Below, piece after piece: positions 1 through 8,692 of a stretch of DNA of 64,000 bases. A model generated the notes under the pieces. The model was not told where the DNA came from. It ran no database searches and saw only the letters and a list, made by a program, of their open reading frames with translations. Made by a program: the position numbers and the translations under genes. Every line of letters starts with the position of its first letter. Position 1 is the stretch's first letter. This DNA comes from Haloarcula rubra (GTDB lineage Archaea > Halobacteriota > Halobacteria > Halobacteriales > Haloarculaceae), in assembly GCF_019599465.1 (NCBI RefSeq), contig NZ_RKLR01000008.1:62001-126000 (forward strand), given 5' to 3'.

Positions 1-434
1 GACTGCACGCGATTTCACTGCTGTATCGACTCCGTCCCCACCCAACACTATGATAAATCAATTCGGGAATGGCTAATGGAGACAGGAGAGCGCTCGATAG
101 ACCCTCTAGGTATGCTCTCGTCGACGGGCACCACCCTAACGCCCCCTCATTTACAATATTGGTATTAGAGTGGTTCAGACCCTGTATTTCTGCATCTGCC
201 CACTTTTCAACCACCCTTACGCCTTGCGCGGATTTTGTCGCAAACCGATTTCCAGACGCAATCGAGTTTGGAATCTGAGTGTCGAGAGACCCCCAATTAG
301 TCTCTAAGCCATTTTGCACACTTTGTGTGTCCGTCAACAGCAGCCGGGTGTTCTCAGAGGTGGATTCGCGGTTTAGGAGCTCTCTACCTGCCGTGCGCGG
401 AATGCGCACTTTCCGCGCGAATGGATTCACGCGG
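1..434. other. Intergenic, no gene supported
   Basis: No reading frame here has a recognisable domain. The short plus-strand frames are rich in Arg, Ser and Pro and look like chance frames. The stretch lies downstream of the minus-strand coupling-protein gene and runs into the window edge, so it may contain the end of something outside the window. Confidence 0.5.
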
Positions 435-3400
435 TTACTCGAGTTCACGGATCAATTCCCGTCCGCCGGCGAACTCCCAGTCACTGTTTTCGCCCCAGAT
501 TTCAGCGTTCAGATCATCGTAGGTCAGCCCCTCTCGCTTGGCAGGGAGGTCACCAATCCGCCCTGCATTCGATAGGGCTCGAACAATCTCCCAGGCGACC
601 GAGATATTCGGCACTATCCAGACTTTGCGCTCGGCCGCAACCGCGTTGTAATCGTCGAAGTGTTTGACGATGAGATAGGGGGGACTGTTCGATATGGCCT
701 CACCAATGAGAGCCAACCGTTCACCGTCATAAGCCGCGAGATCAGGCTTGGCAGCCCCATCGTCGATCAGCGAATATTTGCTGATGAAGTACTGATTGGT
801 TCGGTCGTTCGCGAGCGACCGTGCTAAGGCCTCCACCAGTACCTTGTGGACGGTCTTCTCATTCACATCTCCCTGATTCTCTCCAGTAGTTACGGATGCG
901 CCACAGGCCACCTGCCCGTCGCCGGTAACAGTGTAGTAAATCCGGCTCAGGTCTTCGTGCACCTCAAGATAGCCGAGGCCCTCCAGCTTCTCTAAATCTA
1001 TATCAGAGAACTGATTTTTGATAGCTGCCATCGAATCGAGGATGTCGAACGTGGGATGCCGACCGTTGACCGTGGTAACGACCTCGGTGAGGAACCTCCG
1101 TTCGTCAACTGACAGGGTTGTATCTATTTCTGAATCGGCATTGGGACCACCATCGGGAGATTCAGGTTTGCCCCCTGAATCGCCCTTCTGCTGATTCGGA
1201 ACGGGCTCTGAGTCTGGTTTGGTTCCGGAGGAATCAGCAGGTTTGGGGGTGGCCCTACTGCCGTTCGATTTGGTCGCGTCCAGGTCGTCGACGAGATCGT
1301 CCGTTGGTACCGGTCGAGGATGGGTGCCCCCATCGTCTTCGTCTCCGTCTGCCCGGGATTTGGAGGCCGGCCCCTTCTCGTCGCGTTTCGCAGTAGGTGA
1401 GCGCCCACCGCCAAGTGAGGTGCCGAGATTGTTCGTCGCGCCACTGTCGCCACCAGAATCTAATTTGCCGGTAGAGTGCGGAAGACCATCTGGCGTTACA
1501 GACGGACCGGATGGTTCTGCCTGCGCGTTCGAGACTTGCTGTGCCGATGGTTTCGTGTTGCTGCCCGGCAACAGACAGTAGTCATCACGAGTTCGCCGTG
1601 ACATTTCATCGGCTGCATCGCTGTACAGAATCCCATACGGCGAGACTGTCTCTTCCGTCACAGGGTCGCCCGAAGCGGTGTGGCCGGCTGGAATGTCTAC
1701 AGGGAGGAGCGTCACCAGCTCAGGAATATCGGTCATGAAGCCTGTATCGGGTAGTTGTGCGACCCACTCCCCACGCGGAAGCGACGTGATTCGGTCCACG
1801 AGCTCTTCAGACTCAATCCCTTCGTGGAAGAGGGTCATGACAAGTTCGTCGTCGACAGCCAGTTTGCCGATGAGTTTGGTGTTGATATTGCGAAGAATCT
1901 CTTTGTAGCTCGCAACGTCCAGCGCGTCGGCTTTCACCTGTTCAGCGAAGTGGACGATAACCTCCATCGCGAGTCCGAACTCTCGTCCATCTGGAATCAT
2001 ATCATCCCGGACCAGTTCGGACTGGAGGAGGGGTGCTGCCTCGTCGATGATTAGGTTGATTACGTAGTCGTCACGCACACTGGGCGTTTCACCGATTCGG
2101 TGGCGTAGCCGTGCCCCACTCCAGATATAATCCAGCAGCATGAATGTGAAGAGGTTGCTCGAAGCTGGCCGTAGGTCACCAGTGTCGATGAGGACCACGC
2201 TCCGTGAGTCCAGCAGGTCCTGGACGTCGAACATTGGCGACTGGTCAGCGTAAGCCCCAGCCTCGTCGTCCCACTCGGGCACGAAATTCAGGATTCGCCA
2301 GATGAAACTCCTCTCAGCGAGCTTCGTAATCCGGTTCATCACCGCGTCGATAGACGTCTGGAAGCGCTGTTCATCGGCATGGAGATGACGGGACAGAGTG
2401 AGACGCAGTGTATCGTCGCTAACTTCCGGTATCTCGCCCTCCTGCATTTCGAAAGCAGCCTTCAGAAGGTCCTCTATCGGCCAGGCATCGCGGCCGTATT
2501 CGGGGTCGAAGAGAGCTTTGATTAGGTTGTTGAGAATCTCTTGTGCCACGAACGCTTGCTGCGTCAACTCGCTCCCGAGAACGTACACCAGGAGCTCGTT
2601 GTAGCGATCGATTTTCTCTTGGACTGCGACGGTTCGACTCACACCTGCGGCCAGCTGGGGTCGAATATCGAAGTAGGGGAACGCGAGTACTTCTTCGTCA
2701 GGACCAGGCACTGGGAGATGAATGACGTTGTCAAGCGAGCCGAATTTGTGGAAATGGGCCCGTTTGTACTCCTCGCTCATTGAGCCCCCTTTCTTGTCGA
2801 AGATGAACGTCGGCCCATCGAATGCCTCGTAGGCGCTGAGGGCATCGTTGATCATCGCGGTCGTCTTCCCGCCACCCGTCGTCGCTGCTCGGAGAATATG
2901 GTGGGTGAGTTGCTCTGCGGACAGTCGAATCGGGATATCTGGCCGGTTTTCGACGGCCGTTTCTGCACTTCCGATGTGCATCCCAGTGTCGTATTTCGAC
3001 AGCATATCTTCATCAGTCGCTGTGAGCGGCGCTCGTGCATCCGGCGAGCCGCCAGATGACCCCCGACTCGCCCGAGGCAACGCATCCGTACTGGGAGCGA
3101 CCACGAAGTTCGCTAGCTCATCAGGAGACACAACGATGATAGGAGACCGATTGCTCAAGAGGCCGCTCAGCGCACTCTCTCTGTTCTGCCGTGCGTGGCA
3201 TAGTTGTGAGAAGGGCTTGTCACTCTGATCGAGTATCTTGCCCTCAATCCCGTAATATGGACCTGATAGGCTGGTGAACGCGTTCGAGATACTCTGGACG
3301 GTATCTGGGTCAGAGGCTGCCCGAAGCGTCAGGTCGAACGTCGTGGTCGGTTGCTTGTGGTCGATCTGGGCCATCCGAGAGCCCGTCGTTTTCTTGGAAT

Positions 3401-4655
3401 CGCCATCGTTGAGCGTCCCACCGACCTGCTCGGGGATTTCGCCTCGGTGGAGATTCTGCCGTTCCTGGTCACTGCTTCCGAAGAGCTGTCGAGACATCTC
3501 GTTGGTCGCTGCAGAGAGTGCCCCATAGTTGCCCATCTTGAGGTCGCGTTTGTGTTCCTCAGCCTCGTCTGTCCAATCCTTTCGGGGAGAGAAGACGGCC
3601 TGAAACACGAACGGGTCGTCAGTGTGAACTGCCTGCTCCAGCAAGACACTCAGAGGTGAGCGGTACTGGTCATTGACGTCTATGTCAATATCGCTGAACG
3701 GCTGAATGAGCGTCATCCAGTCGAGCCCCTTTCGCGGGACACCCTCCCACTGTACGATGGCGGGGCGCTTCTCTGGTGGCACCTCTCTCGGACGCAATGG
3801 AACGCCGTCCAAGTGCAGTGATTGCTCTGCCTCGTCAGGTGTTGGCTCGTTGCCCCCACCGATTTCGTGATGCTCGAAAACCGAAGGGTCAGCGAATCCA
3901 TCGAGTCGTTCGAGATCCTCGATGTCGTCTAGGGCAGCGATTCGTCGACCGCCGACCTGCGCATTACCGTCGTTCGAAGCGAACGCCGCGACTTGGTTGA
4001 ACGGGACGATCTCGAACTCGAAGCTTTCCGGGTATATTGCCCGCACGTTAGCGGCGAGGTTCTTGAACGAGGTCGCATCGTAGGGTGTCGCAGAAAGATA
4101 GAAGTCGAAACGCTTCGTCGCCCGGGGCTTGTGGATGATGAACTCGAACGTCTTATCGTAGTTCTTCAGTCCGAAAGTGGAGAGGAGATTGAAGCGCGAG
4201 GTGTTGGTGACACCAGCCCGGTACAATCCAAAGAGCCCACTCACTACGTTCCCGGGCGTCACTTGCTCACGGGCAGGGGAGATATGGATATACGGGCGAG
4301 CTTCGATTGGGTCTCCCAGAGCTTTTCCAGGGCCAATGTCATCCTTTGCTGGATCATACGGCTCGACTGTCTCTTCACTCCCCTTCTGCTCCTCAGAGAT
4401 GTCGACAGAGTCGGCGCCATCTTCCTTCACAGCTGGCGCTGGTAGATTCCGTTCCTCGCTTCTCTGCGCGTTCGTGAAACGCCGAGGAGACTCGGAATCA
4501 GCATCTGAGCTGTCCTGACCATCCGATACATGAGAGTCAAGCTTCTTCGCGCGTCGGACATCAATGCCCTTGCCGCTGAATATGCCGTTGTACCCAGTAT
4601 TCGGAGCGCCGCCAGCGCTCTCATCGTCGTCTGGCGAGGGCGTCACAGCGCCCAC
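435..4655 (-). CDS. VirD4/TraD-like conjugative coupling ATPase with C-terminal nuclease-like domain
   Basis: A 1406-residue protein, long for a coupling protein. After an acidic, disordered N-terminus and a mixed region of about 500 residues comes a HerA/VirD4-type ATPase. Walker A (AATTGGGKTTAM) is near residue 593 and Walker B (NLIIDEAAPLL) near 870. A second disordered linker (about 1030-1190) leads to a C-terminal domain with a restriction-endonuclease-like pattern (AKPDLAAYDGERLALIGEA, about 1302). There the usual Glu-x-Lys is Glu-Ala-Ile, so catalysis is uncertain. In T4SS systems this ATPase brings the DNA substrate to the channel at the membrane. It is convergent with nothing on its left and shares its strand with the pilin-like gene on its right. 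The start is GTG at 4655. The ATPase assignment is firm; the coupling role rests on the VirB4-like and other T4SS-like neighbours. Confidence 0.8.
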   Translation of the reverse strand: MGAVTPSPDDDESAGGAPNTGYNGIFSGKGIDVRRAKKLDSHVSDGQDSSDADSESPRRFTNAQRSEERNLPAPAVKEDGADSVDISEEQKGSEETVEPYDPAKDDIGPGKALGDPIEARPYIHISPAREQVTPGNVVSGLFGLYRAGVTNTSRFNLLSTFGLKNYDKTFEFIIHKPRATKRFDFYLSATPYDATSFKNLAANVRAIYPESFEFEIVPFNQVAAFASNDGNAQVGGRRIAALDDIEDLERLDGFADPSVFEHHEIGGGNEPTPDEAEQSLHLDGVPLRPREVPPEKRPAIVQWEGVPRKGLDWMTLIQPFSDIDIDVNDQYRSPLSVLLEQAVHTDDPFVFQAVFSPRKDWTDEAEEHKRDLKMGNYGALSAATNEMSRQLFGSSDQERQNLHRGEIPEQVGGTLNDGDSKKTTGSRMAQIDHKQPTTTFDLTLRAASDPDTVQSISNAFTSLSGPYYGIEGKILDQSDKPFSQLCHARQNRESALSGLLSNRSPIIVVSPDELANFVVAPSTDALPRASRGSSGGSPDARAPLTATDEDMLSKYDTGMHIGSAETAVENRPDIPIRLSAEQLTHHILRAATTGGGKTTAMINDALSAYEAFDGPTFIFDKKGGSMSEEYKRAHFHKFGSLDNVIHLPVPGPDEEVLAFPYFDIRPQLAAGVSRTVAVQEKIDRYNELLVYVLGSELTQQAFVAQEILNNLIKALFDPEYGRDAWPIEDLLKAAFEMQEGEIPEVSDDTLRLTLSRHLHADEQRFQTSIDAVMNRITKLAERSFIWRILNFVPEWDDEAGAYADQSPMFDVQDLLDSRSVVLIDTGDLRPASSNLFTFMLLDYIWSGARLRHRIGETPSVRDDYVINLIIDEAAPLLQSELVRDDMIPDGREFGLAMEVIVHFAEQVKADALDVASYKEILRNINTKLIGKLAVDDELVMTLFHEGIESEELVDRITSLPRGEWVAQLPDTGFMTDIPELVTLLPVDIPAGHTASGDPVTEETVSPYGILYSDAADEMSRRTRDDYCLLPGSNTKPSAQQVSNAQAEPSGPSVTPDGLPHSTGKLDSGGDSGATNNLGTSLGGGRSPTAKRDEKGPASKSRADGDEDDGGTHPRPVPTDDLVDDLDATKSNGSRATPKPADSSGTKPDSEPVPNQQKGDSGGKPESPDGGPNADSEIDTTLSVDERRFLTEVVTTVNGRHPTFDILDSMAAIKNQFSDIDLEKLEGLGYLEVHEDLSRIYYTVTGDGQVACGASVTTGENQGDVNEKTVHKVLVEALARSLANDRTNQYFISKYSLIDDGAAKPDLAAYDGERLALIGEAISNSPPYLIVKHFDDYNAVAAERKVWIVPNISVAWEIVRALSNAGRIGDLPAKREGLTYDDLNAEIWGENSDWEFAGGRELIRELE

Positions 4656-4915
4656 CCAATCCTGTTGGGTTTGAACCAGCTTTCACTGGGCTGTGTAACA
4701 CTCGAATTCTCGCACCGGATGTTGTTCTGTCGGTGGATTTCGGTTTCAATCATTACTGTAGTGCGTCAGTCACAGTGTGAGTGCTGAGACTGCTCGATAA
4801 TGCCCACAGAAGTGCAAGGCCTCGGTGTCCGGACCTCGTGAGTGGGCTTCGTTGTGATTATACTCGGTACTTCACTCTGGATGATGGCTGAATCCCAGCT
4901 CTCTGCTGGGTGCGA

Positions 4916-5296
4916 TTACGCCCCTCCAGCGATGTATTCGAGGAGGCCGATGACGGTGTTCATGCCGAAGTAGAACAGCGTGAGTGCAGCCCCACCGATA
5001 CCGATTTTCATGCCGTTCTCGGCTCTGTCACTGTTTTTGCGGGCAGTGAAGTAGAGGACACCACCGGCAGCGAGCGCGATGAGGCCCACATAGCGGAGGC
5101 CAGTCATCACGACATCGTACATGTTGTTCAGGATTCCTTCGAAGTTATCTGTGCCAGCGTCGCCAGTGACGTCATCCGGATCGCCACCAACCTCCTGTGC
5201 GGCCACCGGGGCCACCATCAGGGGGACGAGTACTAGCAGTGCGATAAGCGCCGTGGAGATGCTCTTGACTGGTCGGGATGTTCGGAGGATGTTCAT
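4916..5296 (-). CDS. VirB2/pilin-like small membrane protein
   Basis: With the ATG at 5296 this is a 126-residue protein (13 residues longer if it starts at 5335). It has a signal-like hydrophobic segment ending near VAPVAAQEV, then two membrane helices (GLRYVGLIALAAGGVLYF and GGAALTLFYFGMNTVIGLLEY) separated by a short charged loop. That is the layout of VirB2/TrbC conjugative pilins: a cleaved signal followed by a helical hairpin. It sits about 260 bp upstream of the coupling ATPase on the same strand. The 14-bp palindrome at 5352-5365 lies just upstream and recurs at 11615-11628 near another conjugation gene. Its C-terminal layout resembles those of the membrane proteins at 8138 and 11049. 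The pilin role is inferred from size, topology and context. Confidence 0.6.
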   Translation of the reverse strand: MNILRTSRPVKSISTALIALLVLVPLMVAPVAAQEVGGDPDDVTGDAGTDNFEGILNNMYDVVMTGLRYVGLIALAAGGVLYFTARKNSDRAENGMKIGIGGAALTLFYFGMNTVIGLLEYIAGGA

Positions 5297-5351
5297 TTTC
5301 CCGTTCTTCTTTAGGAGAGTCGATATGATAAACAAAAGTAAGTTGCAACTA

Positions 5352-5365
5352 TTGTAATATTACAA
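5352..5365. promoter_or_regulatory. 14-bp palindrome TTGTAATATTACAA
   Basis: A perfect 14-bp palindrome in the divergent gap between the pilin-like gene (minus) and the ribbon-helix-helix gene (plus), 56-69 nt upstream of the pilin start. A copy with one changed base (TTGTAATGTTACAA) is at 11615-11628, between the 173-residue membrane protein and the plus-strand T4SS genes. The size and symmetry suit a dimeric repressor or activator, but no regulator is assigned. Confidence 0.55.
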
Positions 5366-5488
5366 AACGCCGCTCTTACCCCGCTGATATTGTTGATTTA
5401 GTGTGGAAATGCTTAATACTTCATTGCGCTAAATGGGATGCCATACACACGCACCCTCCTAAGCGCGATGTGTTACCCGGAGCGATAG

Positions 5489-5740
5489 ATGTCAGCAAAC
5501 ACCCGAAAAGCAGACTCCAACGCTGAACAGAAGAAGACTCCACGCTATCAGAATATTCCACTGAAGCCGGACACGTACGCGAGAATGACGGCTTTCAAGC
5601 ACCGGAACCCGCTCGTCAATCGGTCATACGACGAGGCGCTTAACGAAATCCTCGACTCGATGAAGTTCCCGCAGAGTGAAGAACTGCAGAGCCCATACCT
5701 GCCGATTGGACTCTCGGAACTAGAGGAAGACAGCGAATAG
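5489..5740 (+). CDS. Small ribbon-helix-helix-like DNA-binding protein
   Basis: An 83-residue protein with a polar N-terminus followed by NIPLKPDTYARMTAFKHR and SYDEALNEILDSM. This is the strand-helix-helix pattern of ribbon-helix-helix or antitoxin-like proteins (I-x-L-x-P-x-T-Y, then a 'SYDE' helix). It is divergent from the pilin-like gene, and the 14-bp palindrome lies between them. It is therefore a reasonable candidate for the local regulator of the conjugation genes, though that is inference. No toxin-like gene is adjacent: the next gene on the right is convergent, 370 bp away and AT-rich. Confidence 0.55.
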   Translation: MSANTRKADSNAEQKKTPRYQNIPLKPDTYARMTAFKHRNPLVNRSYDEALNEILDSMKFPQSEELQSPYLPIGLSELEEDSE

Positions 5741-6113
5741 CGACAGTCGCTGTAGGACAGTAGTCCTTTTCGAATCCTCCGCCGGAGACCGTTCTCGAAA
5801 GTGTTGATGAATGTATAGATTGATTTCAGCGCGACGACTCTGCTTCTTTGTGTAGGTTCCTATCAAATCAGCTACTCAACGCACCTGCATACTGACCGGA
5901 AAAAGTCCTGCCAGTTCGATGGGATGTTAAGCGGGGCGTGCTGCACACAGGGCACGTATCGGCCATCAGTTCAGCACAGAATTTCCTCGAAATGAATCAT
6001 CAGTACAACCGGCGAAGACAGAAATCAGCTTAATTCGAGCCGACCGGTTTTATTTCTCTCACTGTTTTCAGCGATATTCTAAAGAACAGGGAGAGCAGTA
6101 TCGCTGTTGGGAT
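5741..6113. other. Intergenic between convergent genes, nothing supported
   Basis: A 373-bp gap between the 3' ends of the RHH-like gene and the rhomboid gene. Base composition turns AT-richer toward the rhomboid cassette. I see no reading frame with a recognisable domain, no tRNA and no repeat longer than a few bases. T-rich tracts near 5766 and 6048 could be part of transcription termination. Confidence 0.4.
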
Positions 6114-7340
6114 TTATCCAAACAGAGCAAGAGTCGAGAACTGTTCTCGAAGCTTTGGGCCGAGATACTTGCTTGTGAACCAAGCCGCCCCCATGACAAC
6201 TCCAATAAAGTGAGCTCCGGTAGCGACTCCAGGATTTGGTGTGATGTACCCAACAAACTCAAGAATAGATTTCAGGACAAGGATTAACGCTATAAAGAAA
6301 AGAACGATGTGCATCGCGGCCTTCCGGTACTGAGCCGGGTCGGCTTTCATAGCCTTGGAGTAGACTGCAAGCTGAAAAAGTACAAAATAGGTTTCTAAGG
6401 CGTTGGTGATTCCGCTAATACCGATACCAAATCCTCCAATACCCAGTATTCCAGTGGCAAGATTCGTGGTGTATCCGATAATGATAACTCCGATTACGAA
6501 TGTTTCCGTACCTGTCTTTCTCTCAGTCCAAGCGCCAAAGAGTGCGAATAACAGTGTGTTCTGGAAGATGTGGTTGTGTGTAGAGTGTAGCCAAGGGTTA
6601 AGCAAAAAGTAGCCTAAGTCAGGCAATTCCTCAATCGCAGTGAAAGCAGCGCTGGAGTCTATATTTCCGGCAATGATTAACTGCCCTACGTAGACAATAG
6701 CCATCAAAAGGAGTATTCCGATATTGCCGCGAATGCTGTAGAGAAATCCACTTATCGAGGGTCTGGTAAGCCTAAACCCTACATTTTCTTCTAAAAATTC
6801 CTGTCTTGTCGCGTAATCAGAATTCCTGAATTCGAGATTGTGAGCCTTAAGTTCGCCATATACGCTTGCAAACCGAAACAAGAAGACAATCACAAAGACG
6901 GCAAATGTGACATCTGCAGCAGCTGGAACGAGTTCTTGGACAAGCAGGAATAGACCGTATACGAGGAGTAGCAGTCCATATTCCAGCGAAAGTTCTTGAA
7001 ACGTCAGGTATACTCTGTAGGTCTGGCTAAGTTCATGGGCGAACGCAGCAATCAATAGTAGTCCGAATGCTCCAGCGAAAAGTTCGACCTGCTGTGCGAG
7101 TTCGCTACTTTGATCGCGAAGAATAATTGCTAATCCGGCTATCACTAAGCTAGCGACCAACAACGCCGAGTTGCGTTGTCGTTCTGAGATATCCTCATAC
7201 ACATCGTGACTTTCGACAATACTGAGTTGATGTACTGGATTGATGCCGATTTTTGTCACTAACTCTATGAGTAGAAGGAGTATCAGCCACCAAGAAATTA
7301 CAGGTTGCGGTACAATATTGAAAACCGAATCAAACAGCAT
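6114..7340 (-). CDS. Rhomboid-family intramembrane serine protease
   Basis: A 408-residue, very hydrophobic protein with roughly ten membrane helices. The C-terminal half carries the rhomboid signature: HSTHNHIFQNTLLFALFGAW (His/His...Asn, about residues 245-265), then GIGISGITN with the expected catalytic Ser in GxSG, and GAHFIGVVMG near the end with the catalytic His. Rhomboids cleave substrates within or next to a membrane helix. The N-terminal ~200 residues add extra helices, so it is longer than a minimal six-helix rhomboid. Its ATG overlaps the TAA of the zinc-ribbon gene at 7340-7453 (TAATG), so the two are translationally linked. The gene is AT-richer than the surrounding conjugation genes, which suggests separate acquisition. 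The substrate is unknown. Confidence 0.75.
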   Translation of the reverse strand: MLFDSVFNIVPQPVISWWLILLLLIELVTKIGINPVHQLSIVESHDVYEDISERQRNSALLVASLVIAGLAIILRDQSSELAQQVELFAGAFGLLLIAAFAHELSQTYRVYLTFQELSLEYGLLLLVYGLFLLVQELVPAAADVTFAVFVIVFLFRFASVYGELKAHNLEFRNSDYATRQEFLEENVGFRLTRPSISGFLYSIRGNIGILLLMAIVYVGQLIIAGNIDSSAAFTAIEELPDLGYFLLNPWLHSTHNHIFQNTLLFALFGAWTERKTGTETFVIGVIIIGYTTNLATGILGIGGFGIGISGITNALETYFVLFQLAVYSKAMKADPAQYRKAAMHIVLFFIALILVLKSILEFVGYITPNPGVATGAHFIGVVMGAAWFTSKYLGPKLREQFSTLALFG

Positions 7341-7453
7341 TATAGTTCATAGTCACAGTTCTTACACTTCTTGTTGGAAGTGAGGTTTGAACAGCGGCAT
7401 TCAGGACATGTCCACTGTCGAAGAGCCTTACCCTCATCGTCCTCATTGGTCAT
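7340..7453 (-). CDS. Tiny zinc-ribbon protein D (37 aa)
   Basis: This short frame reads ATG ... TAA for 37 residues and ends QWTCPECRCSNLTSNKKC then KNCDYEL. It has two CxxC pairs 14 residues apart, a rubredoxin-type zinc ribbon. It is the last of four consecutive tiny zinc-ribbon genes, and its stop overlaps the rhomboid start by one base. The same CPxC...NL..N..C..C core occurs in all four, so the frame is supported by paralogy as well as by the overlap. The function is unknown; such ribbons bind zinc and often mediate protein or nucleic-acid contacts. Confidence 0.75.
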   Translation of the reverse strand: MTNEDDEGKALRQWTCPECRCSNLTSNKKCKNCDYEL

Positions 7454-7464
7454 TATTCCACCTG

Positions 7465-7584
7465 TCAGAATTCATAACCACAGTTGGTGCACTCCTTGTT
7501 GCCGCGAAGATTACTTAACTGGCAGTCTGGGCACAGTTTCCGGCTATCATTGGTGAACTGTGGGTCGGAATCGTCATTACTCAT
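7465..7584 (-). CDS. Tiny zinc-ribbon protein C (39 aa)
   Basis: The chosen ATG at 7584 gives 39 residues beginning MSNDDSDPQF and ending KLCPDCQLSNLRGNKECTNC then GYEF. The upstream extension in this frame overlaps the preceding gene and has no paralogous counterpart, so it is rejected. The gene has two CxxC pairs and a short acidic N-terminus. It lies 11 nt upstream of ribbon D and 2 nt downstream of ribbon B on the same strand, consistent with one transcript. Confidence 0.75.
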   Translation of the reverse strand: MSNDDSDPQFTNDSRKLCPDCQLSNLRGNKECTNCGYEF

Positions 7585-7586
7585 AG

Positions 7587-7718
7587 TTAGAATCGGTGGC
7601 TGCAATCGGAGTTTGAGCACGTCTTGTTCTGCCGCAAGTTGTTTGTTCCACAGGCAGGACATTTCTTGTACGATTTCTGCACCAAACCATCAAAGATGTC
7701 GTCTGAGTGGTTAGTCAC
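7587..7718 (-). CDS. Tiny zinc-ribbon protein B (43 aa)
   Basis: A GTG start at 7718 gives 43 residues beginning MTNHSDDIFDGL, with KKCPACGTNNLRQNKTC followed by SNSDCSHRF. The second Cys pair is C-x4-C rather than C-x2-C, an insertion of two residues relative to its three relatives, but all four cysteines remain. One base separates its start from the stop of ribbon A, and two bases separate its stop from the start of ribbon C. The start 'MTN' resembles that of ribbon D (MTNEDDEG), which supports the GTG choice. Confidence 0.7.
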   Translation of the reverse strand: MTNHSDDIFDGLVQKSYKKCPACGTNNLRQNKTCSNSDCSHRF

Positions 7719-7719
7719 T

Positions 7720-7851
7720 TTAAAAGTTGGAGCCGCAACCGGAGCACTGATTATTTTGCTGAAGATTCGACTCTTTGCAGTCTGGACATTTTTTATAAGA
7801 GTTAGCCCTGATTTTTCTTTGAGGGTTACTATGTGATTTTTCCATAGGCAT
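7720..7851 (-). CDS. Tiny zinc-ribbon protein A (43 aa)
   Basis: ATG at 7851 gives 43 residues beginning MPMEKSHSNP, with KKCPDCKESNLQQNNQC and SGCGSNF at the end. It is the first gene of the four-ribbon/rhomboid operon. The N-terminus is basic (QRKIRANSYKK), unlike the acidic starts of the others. It is followed at once by ribbon B (stop TAA at 7720, next start GTG at 7718). The function is unknown. Confidence 0.7.
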   Translation of the reverse strand: MPMEKSHSNPQRKIRANSYKKCPDCKESNLQQNNQCSGCGSNF

Positions 7852-8137
7852 TACTATTTTGCTACTATTCTAAGCGGCAAAAACTTACTGTTAAATACAG
7901 CTTTTAGACTGGAGCTTTCCAATGAAAGACTGGAAAGTCAACTGGAGAGGATACAGCTGCCAGCTAGCTGTGTTCTAAATTCGCAAACGTACCTTTTCAG
8001 CCTCGGGTGAGTTCGCCTCGCTCGCCCACCGCTCGGCGCAAAAATCTACGTCAATAAGGCTGAACGCTCACTCCATTCGTGCGAATGCATGCTGGTCACT
8101 GCTTCGCCTGCTTTGAGTAGAAAATCGCTGACTAATT
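7852..8137. other. Gap upstream of the zinc-ribbon operon
   Basis: 286 bp that probably contain the promoter of the minus-strand zinc-ribbon/rhomboid operon. The base composition changes abruptly from AT-rich (7852-7950) to GC-rich (7990-8110), which looks like the boundary of an inserted cassette. A short inverted repeat (ACAGCT...AGCTGT, 7953-7971) is present. No gene is supported. Confidence 0.4.
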
Positions 8138-8644
8138 CTACAAGAGGATATAGGTGAATACACTGAACAGATTCCCGCCTATCGAGGTAGCAATCATCAC
8201 CAGCCCGAGAGTTACCCCAGTATTGCTCCTGAGCGAGCCTTCACGCCCGATATGGCCGAAGGCCCACGCAATGATGCCGATGATGAATATCGCCAGACCC
8301 AGATGATACAGCAACCCACTGAGCGCTTCTGAAAGGAGTATCAGATCACTCTCCCCTGACCCGGAGAGGGATGCCCCATACGGCCAGCCATCGGGCAGGA
8401 ACTCAGTCCCCATGACGAATCGGATGGTAGCATAGAGGCCTTCGACGGCGATGATAACCAAGTGGCCCAGAGCACCAGCAATGGCCATCCCACGGAAGCG
8501 AACTTGTCTCCCGGGATCTCGGGTTGCACTCACCCAACCGACGAGACCGACGATGAGTGCGATAAGCGTCCCGTAGTACCCAAGCGCGTTAGCAATCGTC
8601 GCAAGCGCTTCAGCAGGTGCCACAAGGTCGTCAACGCTAGACAT
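8138..8644 (-). CDS. Small four-helix membrane protein of the conjugation module
   Basis: Starting at the ATG at 8644 (MSSVDDL) this is a 168-residue protein with four membrane helices, including LGLAIFIIGIIAWAFGHI and a final one ending FSVFTYILL. The last third resembles the C-terminus of the 173-residue protein at 11049: an 'LGL...G..AWA' helix, a charged loop with Arg/Glu, then a helix ending in an aromatic-rich tail. The two therefore look paralogous and flank the 790-residue surface protein. It is the distal gene of the minus-strand run 11570 to 8138. A VirB2- or VirB6-like channel part is possible but not shown. Confidence 0.6.
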   Translation of the reverse strand: MSSVDDLVAPAEALATIANALGYYGTLIALIVGLVGWVSATRDPGRQVRFRGMAIAGALGHLVIIAVEGLYATIRFVMGTEFLPDGWPYGASLSGSGESDLILLSEALSGLLYHLGLAIFIIGIIAWAFGHIGREGSLRSNTGVTLGLVMIATSIGGNLFSVFTYILL

Positions 8645-8692
8645 GGAGCTGCCTCGCGACACTGGCCAAATCACAGCAACCGGATTCGCTCG

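Noticed and set aside
5297-5335. Longer start of the pilin-like gene at 5335
   Set aside because: The extra 13 residues are basic and disrupt the signal-peptide pattern; the ATG at 5296 gives a normal signal sequence.
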